From the NCBI GenBank assembly GCA_017557785.1, contig JAFYYA010000064.1:1-39112 (forward strand): DNA of 39,112 nt, written 5' to 3'. The translations under genes were made by a program, and so were the position numbers. Position 1 is the first letter of the stretch; every line of letters starts with the position of its first letter. This stretch comes from Salinivirgaceae bacterium (GTDB taxonomy: Bacteria; Bacteroidota; Bacteroidia; Bacteroidales; SZUA-534). This document shows, piece by piece, positions 31,347 through 39,112 of this stretch. Below the pieces are notes generated by a model. That model was not told the origin of the DNA and made no database searches. It worked only from the letters and a program-made list of their open reading frames with translations.

Positions 31347-32384
31347 ATGAGTAAACTGACTATTCCAAAGGGATATAAGCCCCTTTTGAACCTGACTCAG
31401 ACTGAGTTAGGCATACAGCGTATAAAAGATTTCTTTCAATCGAACCTGTCGGCTGAGCTACGGCTGCGTCGCGTGACGGCTCCGTTGTTCGTGCTTAAAG
31501 GCACCGGTCTGAACGACGACCTGAACGGCGTAGAGCGCCCCGTGTCGTTCCCCATCAAGGATATGAAAGAGCAGAATGCCGAGATTGTGCACTCGCTGGC
31601 CAAATGGAAACGAATGATTCTGGCCGACTACGAGATTGGCAACGGATTCGGCATCTACACTGATATGAACGCCATCCGCGCCGACGAAGAGCTCGACAAC
31701 ACCCACTCACTCTACGTTGACCAATGGGACTGGGAACTTTGCATCGGCAAGGACGACCGCACTATCGACTTCTTGAAAACGACTGTGAAACGCATCTTCT
31801 ACGCAATGCGCCGTACGGAATATCTTGTGTATGAGATGTTTCCAAATATCAAACCGCAACTGCCGCAACGCATCCACTTTGTGTATGCCGACGATTTGTG
31901 CAAGATGTACCCAACGCTGACAGCCAAAGAACGCGAAGACGCCATTACTAAAGAGTACGGCGCTGTGTTCATTATGGGCATTGGCGGCGTGATGAGCAAC
32001 GGCGAGAAGCACGACGGCCGCGCCCCCGACTACGACGACTGGACCACTCCTACCGGCGACGGTCATTTTGGCCTGAACGGCGATATTCTGGTTTGGGACG
32101 ATGTGCTGGGCCACGCTCTCGAACTGTCGTCGATGGGCATCCGCGTTGACAAGAAAGCCCTTCTGCACCAGCTTGAAATCACAGGTCAGGAACAGCGCAA
32201 GGAACTCTACTTCCACAAACGTCTGCTCGAAGGCTCGCTCCCGCTCTCAATCGGCGGCGGCATTGGCCAGTCGCGGCTATGTATGTTCTTCCTGCGCAAG
32301 GCTCACATTGGCGAAATCCAAGCCAGCATCTGGCCAGACGATATGCGCAAGACTTGCGGTGATAATAATATTCCGCTGATTTGA
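31347..32384 (+). CDS. asnA: Aspartate-ammonia ligase (asparagine synthetase A)
   Basis: ATP-dependent conversion of aspartate and ammonia to asparagine in the cytoplasm. 345 residues, a class II aminoacyl-tRNA-synthetase-like fold. Start MSKLTIPKGYKPLLNLTQTE. Characteristic segments: LRLRRVTAPLFVLKGTGLNDDLNGVERPVSF, HSLAKWKRMILADY, GIYTDMNAIRADEELDNTHSLYVDQWDWE and, at the end, SIGGGIGQSRLCMFFLRKAHIGE (motif 3 region). Full length for the ammonia-dependent enzyme. Flanked by its own promoter and two terminators, so a single-gene unit. Confidence 0.96.
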   Translation: MSKLTIPKGYKPLLNLTQTELGIQRIKDFFQSNLSAELRLRRVTAPLFVLKGTGLNDDLNGVERPVSFPIKDMKEQNAEIVHSLAKWKRMILADYEIGNGFGIYTDMNAIRADEELDNTHSLYVDQWDWELCIGKDDRTIDFLKTTVKRIFYAMRRTEYLVYEMFPNIKPQLPQRIHFVYADDLCKMYPTLTAKEREDAITKEYGAVFIMGIGGVMSNGEKHDGRAPDYDDWTTPTGDGHFGLNGDILVWDDVLGHALELSSMGIRVDKKALLHQLEITGQEQRKELYFHKRLLEGSLPLSIGGGIGQSRLCMFFLRKAHIGEIQASIWPDDMRKTCGDNNIPLI

Positions 32385-32402
32385 CGGATTTATAAACAAC
32401 AT

Positions 32403-32432
32403 AAACGTCGCATTAATTGCGGCGTTTTTTTT
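32403..32432 (+). terminator. Terminator of asnA
   Basis: AAACGTCGCA pairs with TGCGGCGTTT over 10 bp (one T-G) around TTAAT, followed by T to 32432. Confidence 0.87.
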
Positions 32433-32444
32433 GCGCTTGTCCAC

Positions 32445-32481
32445 AAAAAAAGCGAAGCCACTCTCCTGACTTCGCTTTTTT
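32445..32481. terminator. Bidirectional terminator between asnA and alaS (copy B)
   Basis: AAAAAGCGAAG and CTTCGCTTTTT arms with loop CCACTCTCCTGA. Nearly the same sequence, loop included, as the terminator at 21371-21405. T runs follow on both strands; it mainly serves alaS, since asnA has its own. Confidence 0.87.
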
Positions 32482-32500
32482 CATTTCAATTAACTGTATC

Positions 32501-35116
32501 TCAAATCATTCCAACAATCATATTCACGGCCTTGTCCAATCCATCGGCGTTTTTGCCGCCTGCCGAAGCAAAGAACGGTTGGCCACCACCACCACCTTGA
32601 ATCTCTTTGGCAGCCTCGCGAATCGTCTGCGAAGCGTTCAGGCCAGTTGCAACCAATGCGTCGCTCATTGCAATGGTCAGCGACGGTTTGCCATCGTATT
32701 TAGCGCCAGCCACAAACAGGAACTTGTCCTTCACCTCGCCACGGATTCTGAATGCCAAATCCTTCAGAGCGTCAGGGCTCATCTCAATGCCGACAGGCAG
32801 ACGGAACAGTTTCACATCGCCCTTGGTTTCTGCATTTGCAAGAACATCGGCCTTTATCTTTTGAATTTTCTCCTGCATAAACTTCTCAATGTCGCGCTTC
32901 AGCTCGGCGTTCTCGTCAACGGTCTTTTTAATGGTCTGCGCCAGATTGGGCACATTGTTGAACATCTCCTTCAAAGAGCGAAGAACATCCTGCTGCGCAT
33001 CGAACATATTTTCAGCCTTTTCGGCAGTCACAGCCTCGATACGGCGGACGCCAGCGGCAACCGAACTCTCCGACACAATCTTAATCAAACCAATCTCGCC
33101 TGTTGAGTGAACGTGAGTACCACCGCACAGCTCAATCGACGGACCGTATTTGATAACACGCACCGTGTCGCCGTATTTCTCACCAAACAAAGCCATCGCG
33201 CCAAGCGATTTAGCCTCTTCGATAGGCATATTGCGGTTCTCCTCGAGCTGCAGATTCTGACGGACAAGTTTGTTGGCAATGTGCTCTGCCTTGCGAATCT
33301 CCTCGTCGGTAACCTTTTGGAAATGAGAGAAGTCGAAGCGCAGGCAATCGGGCGACACCATTGAGCCCTTCTGCTCAACGTGTGTGCCAAGCACCTGACG
33401 CAGAGCGTAATGCAACAAGTGTGTGGCCGTGTGGTTGTTGGCCGTTTGTTGGCGGCGTTCAACATCGACAACCGCGCGGAAGGTGGTCGTCGGGTCTTTC
33501 GGCAGCGATTTTGCCAAATGCACGCTCAACTTATTCTCCTTTTTTGTATCGATAATTGCAATGCGCTCACCGTCGGCCTCAATGTAGCCCGTGTCGCCAA
33601 TCTGACCGCCCATTTCGGCGTAGAACGGCGTGCGGTTGAGCACAATCTGATAGAGTTCCTGATTTTTCTGTTTGATTTTGCGGTAGCGCAGAATCTCCAC
33701 GTCGGCCTCGGTTAGGTCGTAACCCACAAACTCCGACTCACCCTCCTGCAGGTAAACCCAGTCGCCAGTCTCAATGGCTGCGGCGTTGCGTGCGCGCTCC
33801 TTCTGTTTCTGCATCTCGACATCGAAATCGGCCTGATTGACAGTCAAATCGTTCTCGCGCAGAATAAGTTCGGTCAGGTCGAGCGGGAATCCGTAGGTGT
33901 CGTAGAGCGTGAACGCATCCACACCTGTTATCTCCTTCTTTCCTGCGGCTTTTGCATCGGCCATAATCTTGTCGAGAAGGCGGATACCAGTCTCGAGCGT
34001 GCGAAGGAATGCATCTTCCTCCTCCTTCATAACCTTCTCAACCAGAGCCTGTTGCGCTTTCAGTTCGGGATAGGCGTCGCCCATTGTGTCAACCAAAACG
34101 GGTAACAATTTGTACATAAACGATTTACGCTGTCCCAGGAATGTGTAACCATAGCGGACGGCGCGGCGCAGGATTCGACGGATAACGTAGCCTGCCTTTG
34201 CGTTTGACGGAAGTTGGCCGTCGGTCACCGAGAAGGCGATTGTGCGCACGTGGTCGGCCACAACGCGCATTGCCACGTCAACCTTCGCATCTTTGCCGTA
34301 CTCGCAGTCGCAAATGCGGCCTATCTCCTTGATTATAGGTTGGAAAACATCGGTGTCGTAGTTCGATTTCTTGCCTTGCAGAGCCATACACAAGCGTTCA
34401 AAGCCCATACCAGTATCGACGTGCTTGTGTGGCAGCAACTCGAGCGAGCCATCGGCCTTACGGTTATACTGCATAAACACAAGGTTCCAGATTTCGATAA
34501 CCAGCGGGTTGCTTTGGTTCACAAGGTCGCGGCCAGGCACTTTGGCGCGCTCGGCGTCGTCGCGCAGGTCGATATGAATCTCCGAGCACGGACCGCAGGG
34601 GCCAGTGGCGCCCATCTCCCAGAAGTTGTCGTGCTTGTTGCCGTGGATTACTCGGTCTTTGGGCAGATATTGCAGCCAAATCTCTTCGGCTTCGGTGTCA
34701 AGGTCAAGATTTTCCGACGCATCGCCTTCAAACACAGTGGCATAAAGGCGGTCTTTCGGCAATTTGTAAACTTCGGTGAGCAACTCCCATGCCCAGGCAA
34801 TGGCTTCAGGCTTGAAATAGTCGCCAAACGACCAGTTGCCGAGCATCTCGAACATTGTGTGGTGATAGGTGTCGTGGCCCACTTCTTCAAGGTCGTTGTG
34901 CTTGCCCGATACACGCAGGCATTTCTGGCTGTTGGCCACACGCGGCCACTTGCGCGGCGATATGCCAAGGAAAATGTCCTTGAACTGGTTCATACCCGCA
35001 TTGGTGAACATCAGAGTCGGGTCGTCTTTGATAACCATCGGCGCACTGCTGACAATCTGGTGCTGCTTCGACGCAAAAAAGTCTTTGAATTGATTGCGTA
35101 TCTCTTTAGAATTCAT
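32501..35116 (-). CDS. alaS: Alanyl-tRNA synthetase
   Basis: Charges tRNA-Ala. 871 residues, full length. Aminoacylation domain about 1-250 ([81 protein letters not shown]). Editing domain about 560-720, with [16 protein letters not shown] and the metal-site [14 protein letters not shown]-Ala domain at the end, containing a [14 protein letters not shown] run that is typical of the family. The divergent M23 peptidase gene starts 95 bp away with its own promoter, and alaS has a TAAGTTTG element at 35155-35162 (minus). Confidence 0.97.
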   Translation of the reverse strand: MNSKEIRNQFKDFFASKQHQIVSSAPMVIKDDPTLMFTNAGMNQFKDIFLGISPRKWPRVANSQKCLRVSGKHNDLEEVGHDTYHHTMFEMLGNWSFGDYFKPEAIAWAWELLTEVYKLPKDRLYATVFEGDASENLDLDTEAEEIWLQYLPKDRVIHGNKHDNFWEMGATGPCGPCSEIHIDLRDDAERAKVPGRDLVNQSNPLVIEIWNLVFMQYNRKADGSLELLPHKHVDTGMGFERLCMALQGKKSNYDTDVFQPIIKEIGRICDCEYGKDAKVDVAMRVVADHVRTIAFSVTDGQLPSNAKAGYVIRRILRRAVRYGYTFLGQRKSFMYKLLPVLVDTMGDAYPELKAQQALVEKVMKEEEDAFLRTLETGIRLLDKIMADAKAAGKKEITGVDAFTLYDTYGFPLDLTELILRENDLTVNQADFDVEMQKQKERARNAAAIETGDWVYLQEGESEFVGYDLTEADVEILRYRKIKQKNQELYQIVLNRTPFYAEMGGQIGDTGYIEADGERIAIIDTKKENKLSVHLAKSLPKDPTTTFRAVVDVERRQQTANNHTATHLLHYALRQVLGTHVEQKGSMVSPDCLRFDFSHFQKVTDEEIRKAEHIANKLVRQNLQLEENRNMPIEEAKSLGAMALFGEKYGDTVRVIKYGPSIELCGGTHVHSTGEIGLIKIVSESSVAAGVRRIEAVTAEKAENMFDAQQDVLRSLKEMFNNVPNLAQTIKKTVDENAELKRDIEKFMQEKIQKIKADVLANAETKGDVKLFRLPVGIEMSPDALKDLAFRIRGEVKDKFLFVAGAKYDGKPSLTIAMSDALVATGLNASQTIREAAKEIQGGGGGQPFFASAGGKNADGLDKAVNMIVGMI

Positions 35117-35154
35117 AGAAATAAAACTTTATCATTCAATCATTACGAAAGTTG

Positions 35155-35181
35155 CAAACTTACTTTTTTTAATTAGTTTTG
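35155..35181. promoter_or_regulatory. Divergent -7 elements for alaS (minus) and the M23 peptidase (plus)
   Basis: Minus strand TAAGTTTG (35155-35162) faces alaS. Plus strand TAGTTTTG (35174-35181) faces the peptidase gene, 30 nt before its ATG. Confidence 0.6.
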
Positions 35182-35211
35182 CTACGTTGATTCAAAGATT
35201 TCGGAAAAATA

Positions 35212-36183
35212 ATGTCAGAACCAAAGTACAGTTTCGATCCGGAAAAACTGAGTTATGACAGAATAACGCTCACTCCGCGGCAGAAATTCTTCAAATTTCT
35301 GAAGGGTGCGGCGTTGCTTGTGTCGGTTTCGCTGCTGTTTGTGGTGGTGCTGTCGGCGTTGTTCGACACCCCCGGCGAGAAAATTCAGAAGCGCGAGAAC
35401 AAGCAACTGCTCTATCAGTACGAACTGCTGAGCAAGAAGGTCGAGAGTATGGAACACAGCATGGACGAAATCCAGCAGCACGACGACAACATCTACCGTC
35501 ACATCTTCGGCATCGACCCCATTCCAGAGAGCAAGCGTATGGCCGGTGCTGGCGGCTCTAATCCTTACAAGGATCTGGAACAGTATTCGAAATCGGAACT
35601 GCTGATCGAGACATCGAAAAAGATTGACAATCTGGCCCGCCGAATGGTTGTGCAGACCGAATCGTACGACAACATAATGAAACTGGTTGAAGACAAAGAG
35701 AAGTTCCTGGCATCGATTCCGGCCATCTCTCCCATTGCCGACCGCAATCTGCGACGTTTCGCATCGGGCTACGGCTACCGCATCCACCCCATTTACCGCA
35801 CGCTGAAAATGCACAAAGGCATTGACCTGACAGCACCTACGGGCACAAAAGTGTACGCCACGGGCGGTGGTAAGGTGATTAGCGCCGGATATGCGGCAGG
35901 CGGCTACGGCATCAAGGTCATCATTGACCACGGCTACGGTTACAAAACGCTCTACGCGCACCTGAACAAGACAACGGTTAAACCTGGCAAACGCGTGGCT
36001 CGCGGCGATGTGATTGGCGAAGTGGGCAGCACCGGCCGCTCAACGGCCCCGCATCTGCACTATGAAGTGCGCAAAAACGACCAGACCGAGAATCCTGTAA
36101 ATTACTATTACACAGACCTTACGCCCGAAGAATACGAAGATATGATTAACGTTTCGAGCCAGATGACAATGAGTTTTGACTAA
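35212..36183 (+). CDS. M23 family metallopeptidase (LytM-like), membrane-anchored
   Basis: Predicted periplasmic peptidoglycan endopeptidase or LytM-type divisome factor, 323 residues. A short cytoplasmic N-terminus, one transmembrane helix (GAALLVSVSLLFVVVLSALF, about 36-55), a coiled coil (about 60-95), then the M23 domain about 175-300. Zinc ligands are in place: H201-x3-D in HKGIDLTAPTG, and H281/H283 in APHLHYEVR. The full catalytic set suggests an active enzyme. The MerR-type gene follows 19 nt after its stop, so the two are probably cotranscribed. The divergent neighbour is alaS; I know this alaS/M23/MerR arrangement from other Bacteroidales. Confidence 0.92.
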   Translation: MSEPKYSFDPEKLSYDRITLTPRQKFFKFLKGAALLVSVSLLFVVVLSALFDTPGEKIQKRENKQLLYQYELLSKKVESMEHSMDEIQQHDDNIYRHIFGIDPIPESKRMAGAGGSNPYKDLEQYSKSELLIETSKKIDNLARRMVVQTESYDNIMKLVEDKEKFLASIPAISPIADRNLRRFASGYGYRIHPIYRTLKMHKGIDLTAPTGTKVYATGGGKVISAGYAAGGYGIKVIIDHGYGYKTLYAHLNKTTVKPGKRVARGDVIGEVGSTGRSTAPHLHYEVRKNDQTENPVNYYYTDLTPEEYEDMINVSSQMTMSFD

Positions 36184-36202
36184 CTGCTAATACCTTTATA
36201 TT

Positions 36203-36538
36203 ATGCCGTACAAAGAGAAAAAAATCGAGAAACTGTTCTACACCATCGGCGAAGTGGCCGAGATGTTTGACGTCAACACATCGCTGATACGCTATTGGGA
36301 ACGCGAGTTCGACATCATCAAGCCGCAGCGTAACAAGAAGGGCAACCGCCTGTTCACCAAAAACGATGTTGACAACTTCTACATCATCTATCACCTTGTG
36401 AAAGAGCGCGGCCTGACACTCGAAGGCGCCAAACGCAAACTGCACGACAACCGCGAAGACACCATCAACAATTTTGAAGTGGTTAAATCGCTCGAATCAA
36501 TCAAAGAGATGCTGATTGAAGTGAAGGAAATGCTGTAG
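36203..36538 (+). CDS. MerR-family transcriptional regulator
   Basis: Small DNA-binding protein of 111 residues. The winged-helix MerR domain covers about residues 12-80: FYTIGEVAEMFDVNTSLIRYWEREFD, then KPQRNKKGNRLFTKNDVDNFYIIYHLVKERGLTLEGAKRKL. A short helical tail with LESIKEMLIEVKEML probably forms the dimer coiled coil. No cysteines or other effector-binding region is present, so it is not a metal sensor of the classical kind. It sits 19 nt downstream of the M23 peptidase gene; a link to cell-envelope control is inferred from that only. Confidence 0.9.
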   Translation: MPYKEKKIEKLFYTIGEVAEMFDVNTSLIRYWEREFDIIKPQRNKKGNRLFTKNDVDNFYIIYHLVKERGLTLEGAKRKLHDNREDTINNFEVVKSLESIKEMLIEVKEML

Positions 36539-36567
36539 CAGATAAGGATGTATTATTAATTTGGTAT

Positions 36568-36608
36568 AAAAAGAAAGGCTGTTTTCGTTGGAAAGCAGCC
36601 TTTCGTAT
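36568..36608. terminator. Bidirectional terminator between the MerR-like and SiaC-like genes
   Basis: GAAAGGCTG (36573-36581) pairs with CAGCCTTTC (36596-36604); an inner TTTC/GAAA stem with loop GTTG extends it. On the minus strand a T run follows (36568-36572); on the plus strand only GTATTTT. Confidence 0.78.
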
Positions 36609-36628
36609 TTTAATAATCAATCTTTCAA

Positions 36629-37009
36629 TCATTTGTCGACCGGGAAGAATTTGAACGGCAGGTCGACTAAATCGCGGAAATACTCGCCCTGGTCGAGCAT
36701 ATCTTCATCGTCCTGCTGATAGTACCAGTCAATCTCAACATCGGCACCAGTATTGTAAAGAGCGTTCATGCGTTTGATGATGCTGAAGAACATCTTCGAC
36801 GATGCCGTATTGTAATATTTCATTTTGAATGACATGGTTGTCTTTGGCGCCGGATTTTTGACATACTCTTCAATCCATTCAAGCACAGAGCCATACAATA
36901 AAGTGGCGTTTTCAGGCAGTGATTGTCCGGCTATCATAAGGTCGCCTTTTTCTGCATTGAACTGCAAATCGGGTTTCTGCTTGCTTGGCGTTATTATCAA
37001 ATCGTTCAT
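36629..37009 (-). CDS. SiaC-like phosphoprotein (DUF1987)
   Basis: 126 residues from ATG 37009. Recognised as DUF1987/SiaC from PDLQFNAEKGDLMIAGQSLPENA near the N-terminus, then YGSVLEWIEEYVKNP, MSFKMKYYNTASSKMFFSIIKRMNAL (phosphorylation-site region, with T-A-S-S) and VEIDWYYQQDDEDMLDQGEYFRDLVDLPF. In Pseudomonas, SiaC is switched by a kinase/phosphatase pair (SiaB/SiaA) and activates the diguanylate cyclase SiaD. None of those partners is in the window, so the gene is an orphan here. Promoter TATTTTTG on the minus strand at 37028-37035. Confidence 0.85.
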   Translation of the reverse strand: MNDLIITPSKQKPDLQFNAEKGDLMIAGQSLPENATLLYGSVLEWIEEYVKNPAPKTTMSFKMKYYNTASSKMFFSIIKRMNALYNTGADVEIDWYYQQDDEDMLDQGEYFRDLVDLPFKFFPVDK

Positions 37010-37027
37010 AATGCACAAAATTTTTAT

Positions 37028-37035
37028 CAAAAATA
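37028..37035 (-). promoter_or_regulatory. Promoter -7 element of the SiaC-like gene
   Basis: Minus strand TATTTTTG, 18 nt before ATG 37009. It lies within the longer open frame and supports the shorter start. Confidence 0.55.
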
Positions 37036-37199
37036 GCAACTAAACCTTAACGGCGGAAAAAATCGCGGATAATTTTCAACAGAATTATACACATTTGGCT
37101 GAAAACGGCTCTAGATGGCGATTTGGTGGCATCAGGCATACAAGAATTACGTATTACACTAAAAAAGCCATGCCCCCCGCCTTGCTTGAATAAAATGGT

Positions 37200-37207
37200 T
37201 ACATTTG
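37200..37207 (+). promoter_or_regulatory. Promoter -7 element of serC-serA
   Basis: TACATTTG, 36 nt before the serC ATG. A TTG triplet lies upstream, though a little closer than the usual 19 nt. Confidence 0.6.
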
Positions 37208-37243
37208 CGGCGTTTTTTAGAACACAAAATCTACATATTTATT

Positions 37244-38329
37244 ATGAGAAAACACATCTTTAATGCAGGACCTTGCAAGTTGTCGGATATGACTTTGCAG
37301 AACACAGCCAAAGCCGTTCTTGAACTCGACAACTGCGGACAGTCAATTTTGGAAGTATCGCACCGTTCGAAAGATTTTCAGGCCGTGATTGACGAGGCTG
37401 ATGCCTTGTTCCATGAGGTTATGAACATCCCCGCCAACTACCACGTTTTGTTCCTTGGCGGCGGCGCAAGTACCCAATTCGCTATGCTGCCTTTCAATTT
37501 CTTGAAAACGAAGGCCGCATACGTTGACACCGGCACCTGGTCATCCAAAGCCATAAAAGAAGCAAAACTCTTCGGTGAGGTTGAGATTATCGCATCGTCA
37601 GAGGCTGCAAACCATACCTACTACCCGAAACCGGGTTCTTACACTATCCCGACAGATGTTGATTATCTGCATATTACAACCAACAACACCATCCGCGGAA
37701 CAGAGATTCTGACCGACATTGACTCGCCGGTTCCATTGTTCGCCGATATGTCGTCGGACATTTTGAGCCGCCCGGTTGACGTTAGCAAATACGCTGTCAT
37801 CTACGCCGGCGCACAAAAGAACGTTGGCCCTGCAGGTTGTACAGTTGTCATCATCCGTGACGATATGCTCGACCGCGTTGTTACTGACCGCGCCATTCCG
37901 TCGATGCTCCGCTACGACATCCATATGAAGAACGGCTCAATGTACAACACACCTCCGTGCATCAACATCTTCGCTATCCGCGAGACTCTGAAATGGATTA
38001 AATCAGTTGGCGGTCTTGAGGCTATGGAAAAACTCGCCATCGAGCGTGCAAACATCGTTTACGCTGAAATCGAGCGCAACTCGCTGTTCACATCGCCTGT
38101 TCAGAAGGATTCACGTTCACGTATGAACATTCCATTCGTTTGGACTCCGGGCAACGAGCAATATCAGGACGAGTTTATGGATTTCGCAAAGAAGTGCAAC
38201 ATTGTAGGCATCAAGGGTCACCGCTCGGTTGGCGGTTTCCGCGCATCGTGCTACAACGCCTGCACCATCGAGGACTGCCAGGCTCTTGTGAACTGTATGG
38301 CAGAATTTGAAAAACAAGTTAAAAAGTAA
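37244..38329 (+). CDS. serC: Phosphoserine aminotransferase
   Basis: PLP enzyme, second step of serine synthesis (3-phosphohydroxypyruvate to phosphoserine); also used in pyridoxine synthesis. 361 residues. Start MRKHIFNAGPCKLSDM is the family start; the frame is open upstream only through a TTG that lies in the promoter. Landmarks: VSHRSKDFQAVIDEA, FLGGGASTQFAMLPFNFL (phosphate cup), ADMSSDILSRPVDV, YAGAQKNVGPAGCTVVI (PLP lysine in QKN), and GHRSVGGFRASCYNACTIEDC near the end. serA follows after 3 nt, so the two steps of serine synthesis form one operon. Confidence 0.97.
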   Translation: MRKHIFNAGPCKLSDMTLQNTAKAVLELDNCGQSILEVSHRSKDFQAVIDEADALFHEVMNIPANYHVLFLGGGASTQFAMLPFNFLKTKAAYVDTGTWSSKAIKEAKLFGEVEIIASSEAANHTYYPKPGSYTIPTDVDYLHITTNNTIRGTEILTDIDSPVPLFADMSSDILSRPVDVSKYAVIYAGAQKNVGPAGCTVVIIRDDMLDRVVTDRAIPSMLRYDIHMKNGSMYNTPPCINIFAIRETLKWIKSVGGLEAMEKLAIERANIVYAEIERNSLFTSPVQKDSRSRMNIPFVWTPGNEQYQDEFMDFAKKCNIVGIKGHRSVGGFRASCYNACTIEDCQALVNCMAEFEKQVKK

Positions 38330-38332
38330 GAA

Positions 38333-39112
38333 ATGAAGACAATATTAGTAGCAACAGAGAAACCTTTTGCAAAACAGGCTGTTGACGGCATTAAAGAGAT
38401 TGTCGAGAAATCGGGCAATAAATTCAAATTGCTGGAAAACTACACCGACAAACAGCAACTGCTTGACGCTGTGGCTGATGCCGACGCTATCATAATCCGT
38501 TCCGACAAAGTTACCGACGAGGTGATGGCTGCCGGAAAGAACCTTAAGATTGTTGTCCGCGCAGGTGCAGGCTACGACAATGTTGACCTTGAGGCCGCAA
38601 CAAAACGCGGTATCGTGGTGATGAACACACCGGGTCAGAACTCAAACGCTGTGGCTGAACTCGTGTTTGGTCTGCTTGTGTTTGCCGTTCGTAACTTCTA
38701 CAATGGCAAATCGGGTACCGAACTTAAGGGCAAGAAACTCGGTATCCTTGCCTTCGGTCAGGTTGGCCGCAATGTTGCCCGCGTGGCTAAAGGCTTCGAT
38801 ATGGATGTTTATGCCTACGACGCTTTCTGCCCGAAAGAAGTGATTGAGGCCGCTGGTGTTAAAGCCGTTGACAATCAGGATGCTTTGTTTGAGAACTGCG
38901 ACATTGTATCGCTCCATATTCCCGCAACTCCCGAGACCAAAGAGAGCATCAACTACGCGCTTGTGAACAAAATGAAGAAAGGCGGCATTGTTATCAACAC
39001 TGCCCGCAAAGAGGTCATCAACGAGGCTGAACTCATCAAACTTATGGAAGAACGTCAGGACATTAAGTACATCACTGACATCGCCCCTGACGCTGACGCC
39101 GATTTCAAAGCA
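38333..39112 (+). CDS. serA: D-3-phosphoglycerate dehydrogenase, N-terminal part (cut by window end)
   Basis: First step of serine synthesis: oxidises 3-phosphoglycerate with NAD. 260 codons are in the window from ATG 38333, 3 nt after the serC stop. Substrate-binding part: MKTILVATEKPFAKQAVDGI, ADAIIIRSDKVTDEV, VVRAGAGYDNVDLEAATKRG, NTPGQNSNAVAELVFGLL. The nucleotide-binding part begins KKLGILAFGQVGRNVARVAKGF; the first Gly of the usual GxGxxG is Ala here, which I have seen varied in Bacteroidales SerA and do not regard as inactivating. Later NTARKEVINEAELI and DIAPDAD. Likely the short form without an ACT domain, but the end is outside the window. Confidence 0.95.
   Translation, partial: MKTILVATEKPFAKQAVDGIKEIVEKSGNKFKLLENYTDKQQLLDAVADADAIIIRSDKVTDEVMAAGKNLKIVVRAGAGYDNVDLEAATKRGIVVMNTPGQNSNAVAELVFGLLVFAVRNFYNGKSGTELKGKKLGILAFGQVGRNVARVAKGFDMDVYAYDAFCPKEVIEAAGVKAVDNQDALFENCDIVSLHIPATPETKESINYALVNKMKKGGIVINTARKEVINEAELIKLMEERQDIKYITDIAPDADADFKA

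Noticed and set aside
34214-35176. 320-codon plus-strand frame opposite alaS
   Set aside because: Antisense shadow of the unmistakable alaS gene; the product is low in recognisable motifs and rich in V, H and R, as expected for a complement frame.
38720-38775. Inactive SerA because of the missing first Gly in GxGxxG
   Set aside because: The position varies in SerA of this group and the remaining Gly residues and catalytic segments visible are intact.

Overview
The window looks like chromosome of a member of the Bacteroidales (Bacteroidota). Many genes are preceded by a TAnnTTTG -7 element, in several cases with a TTG about 19 bp upstream, and Shine-Dalgarno sequences are not evident. One gene carries a type IX secretion (T9SS) C-terminal sorting domain. 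The housekeeping proteins (long-type HisG start, PyrD class 2, MenA, ATP-dependent PckA, AsnA, short-type SerA start) fit that group. No phage, IS element, CRISPR array or rRNA was seen.

Layout. 1-790: start of hisG (minus strand) behind a his leader peptide and attenuator, divergent from two tRNA-Leu genes. 890-4600: two tandem BspA-type leucine-rich-repeat surface proteins; the second has lost its T9SS sorting domain. 4602-5227: AT-rich non-coding stretch with a G10 run. 5228-8584 (minus): FemAB-like acyltransferase, NlpC/P60 lipoprotein, pyrD and an XRE regulator with a probable autoregulatory operator pair. 8585-9353: AT-rich gap. 9354-14047 (minus): PrsW-like protease, tRNA-Pro, menA, TPR/PAS hybrid histidine kinase. 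14278-19195: HXXEE membrane protein, DUF2442/DUF4160 pair (the latter frameshifted), nudC, acyl-ACP thioesterase, a secreted helical protein and a secreted endonuclease/exonuclease/phosphatase-family protein. 19319-24764: uvrB, then pta-ackA (minus), then xerD.

24800-28600 is the accessory part. It holds a RhuM-type DNA-binding protein fused to a PLD-like domain, a small ORF that runs into a hairpin-rich repeat cassette, and an AT-rich two-gene unit (ATP-grasp ligase plus polysaccharide deacetylase). From 28628 the window returns to housekeeping genes: pckA, plsY, asnA, alaS (minus), an M23 peptidase with a MerR-type regulator, a SiaC-like protein (minus), and serC-serA, with serA cut by the window end.

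Functional links. pta-ackA gives acetate and ATP from acetyl-CoA, and pckA links PEP and oxaloacetate in the same fermentative metabolism. serC-serA supplies serine; hisG, pyrD and asnA are further biosynthetic steps. The thioesterase and plsY belong to lipid metabolism.

The most unusual features are non-coding. There is a complete histidine attenuator. A dispersed palindrome (GTAGAGACG...CGTCTCTAC) sits in the sorting-domain coding sequence of both BspA genes. A set of intergenic tracts keep a strict 6-, 7-, 8- or 9-nt period while the repeat unit itself drifts; several reach exactly to a start or stop codon.
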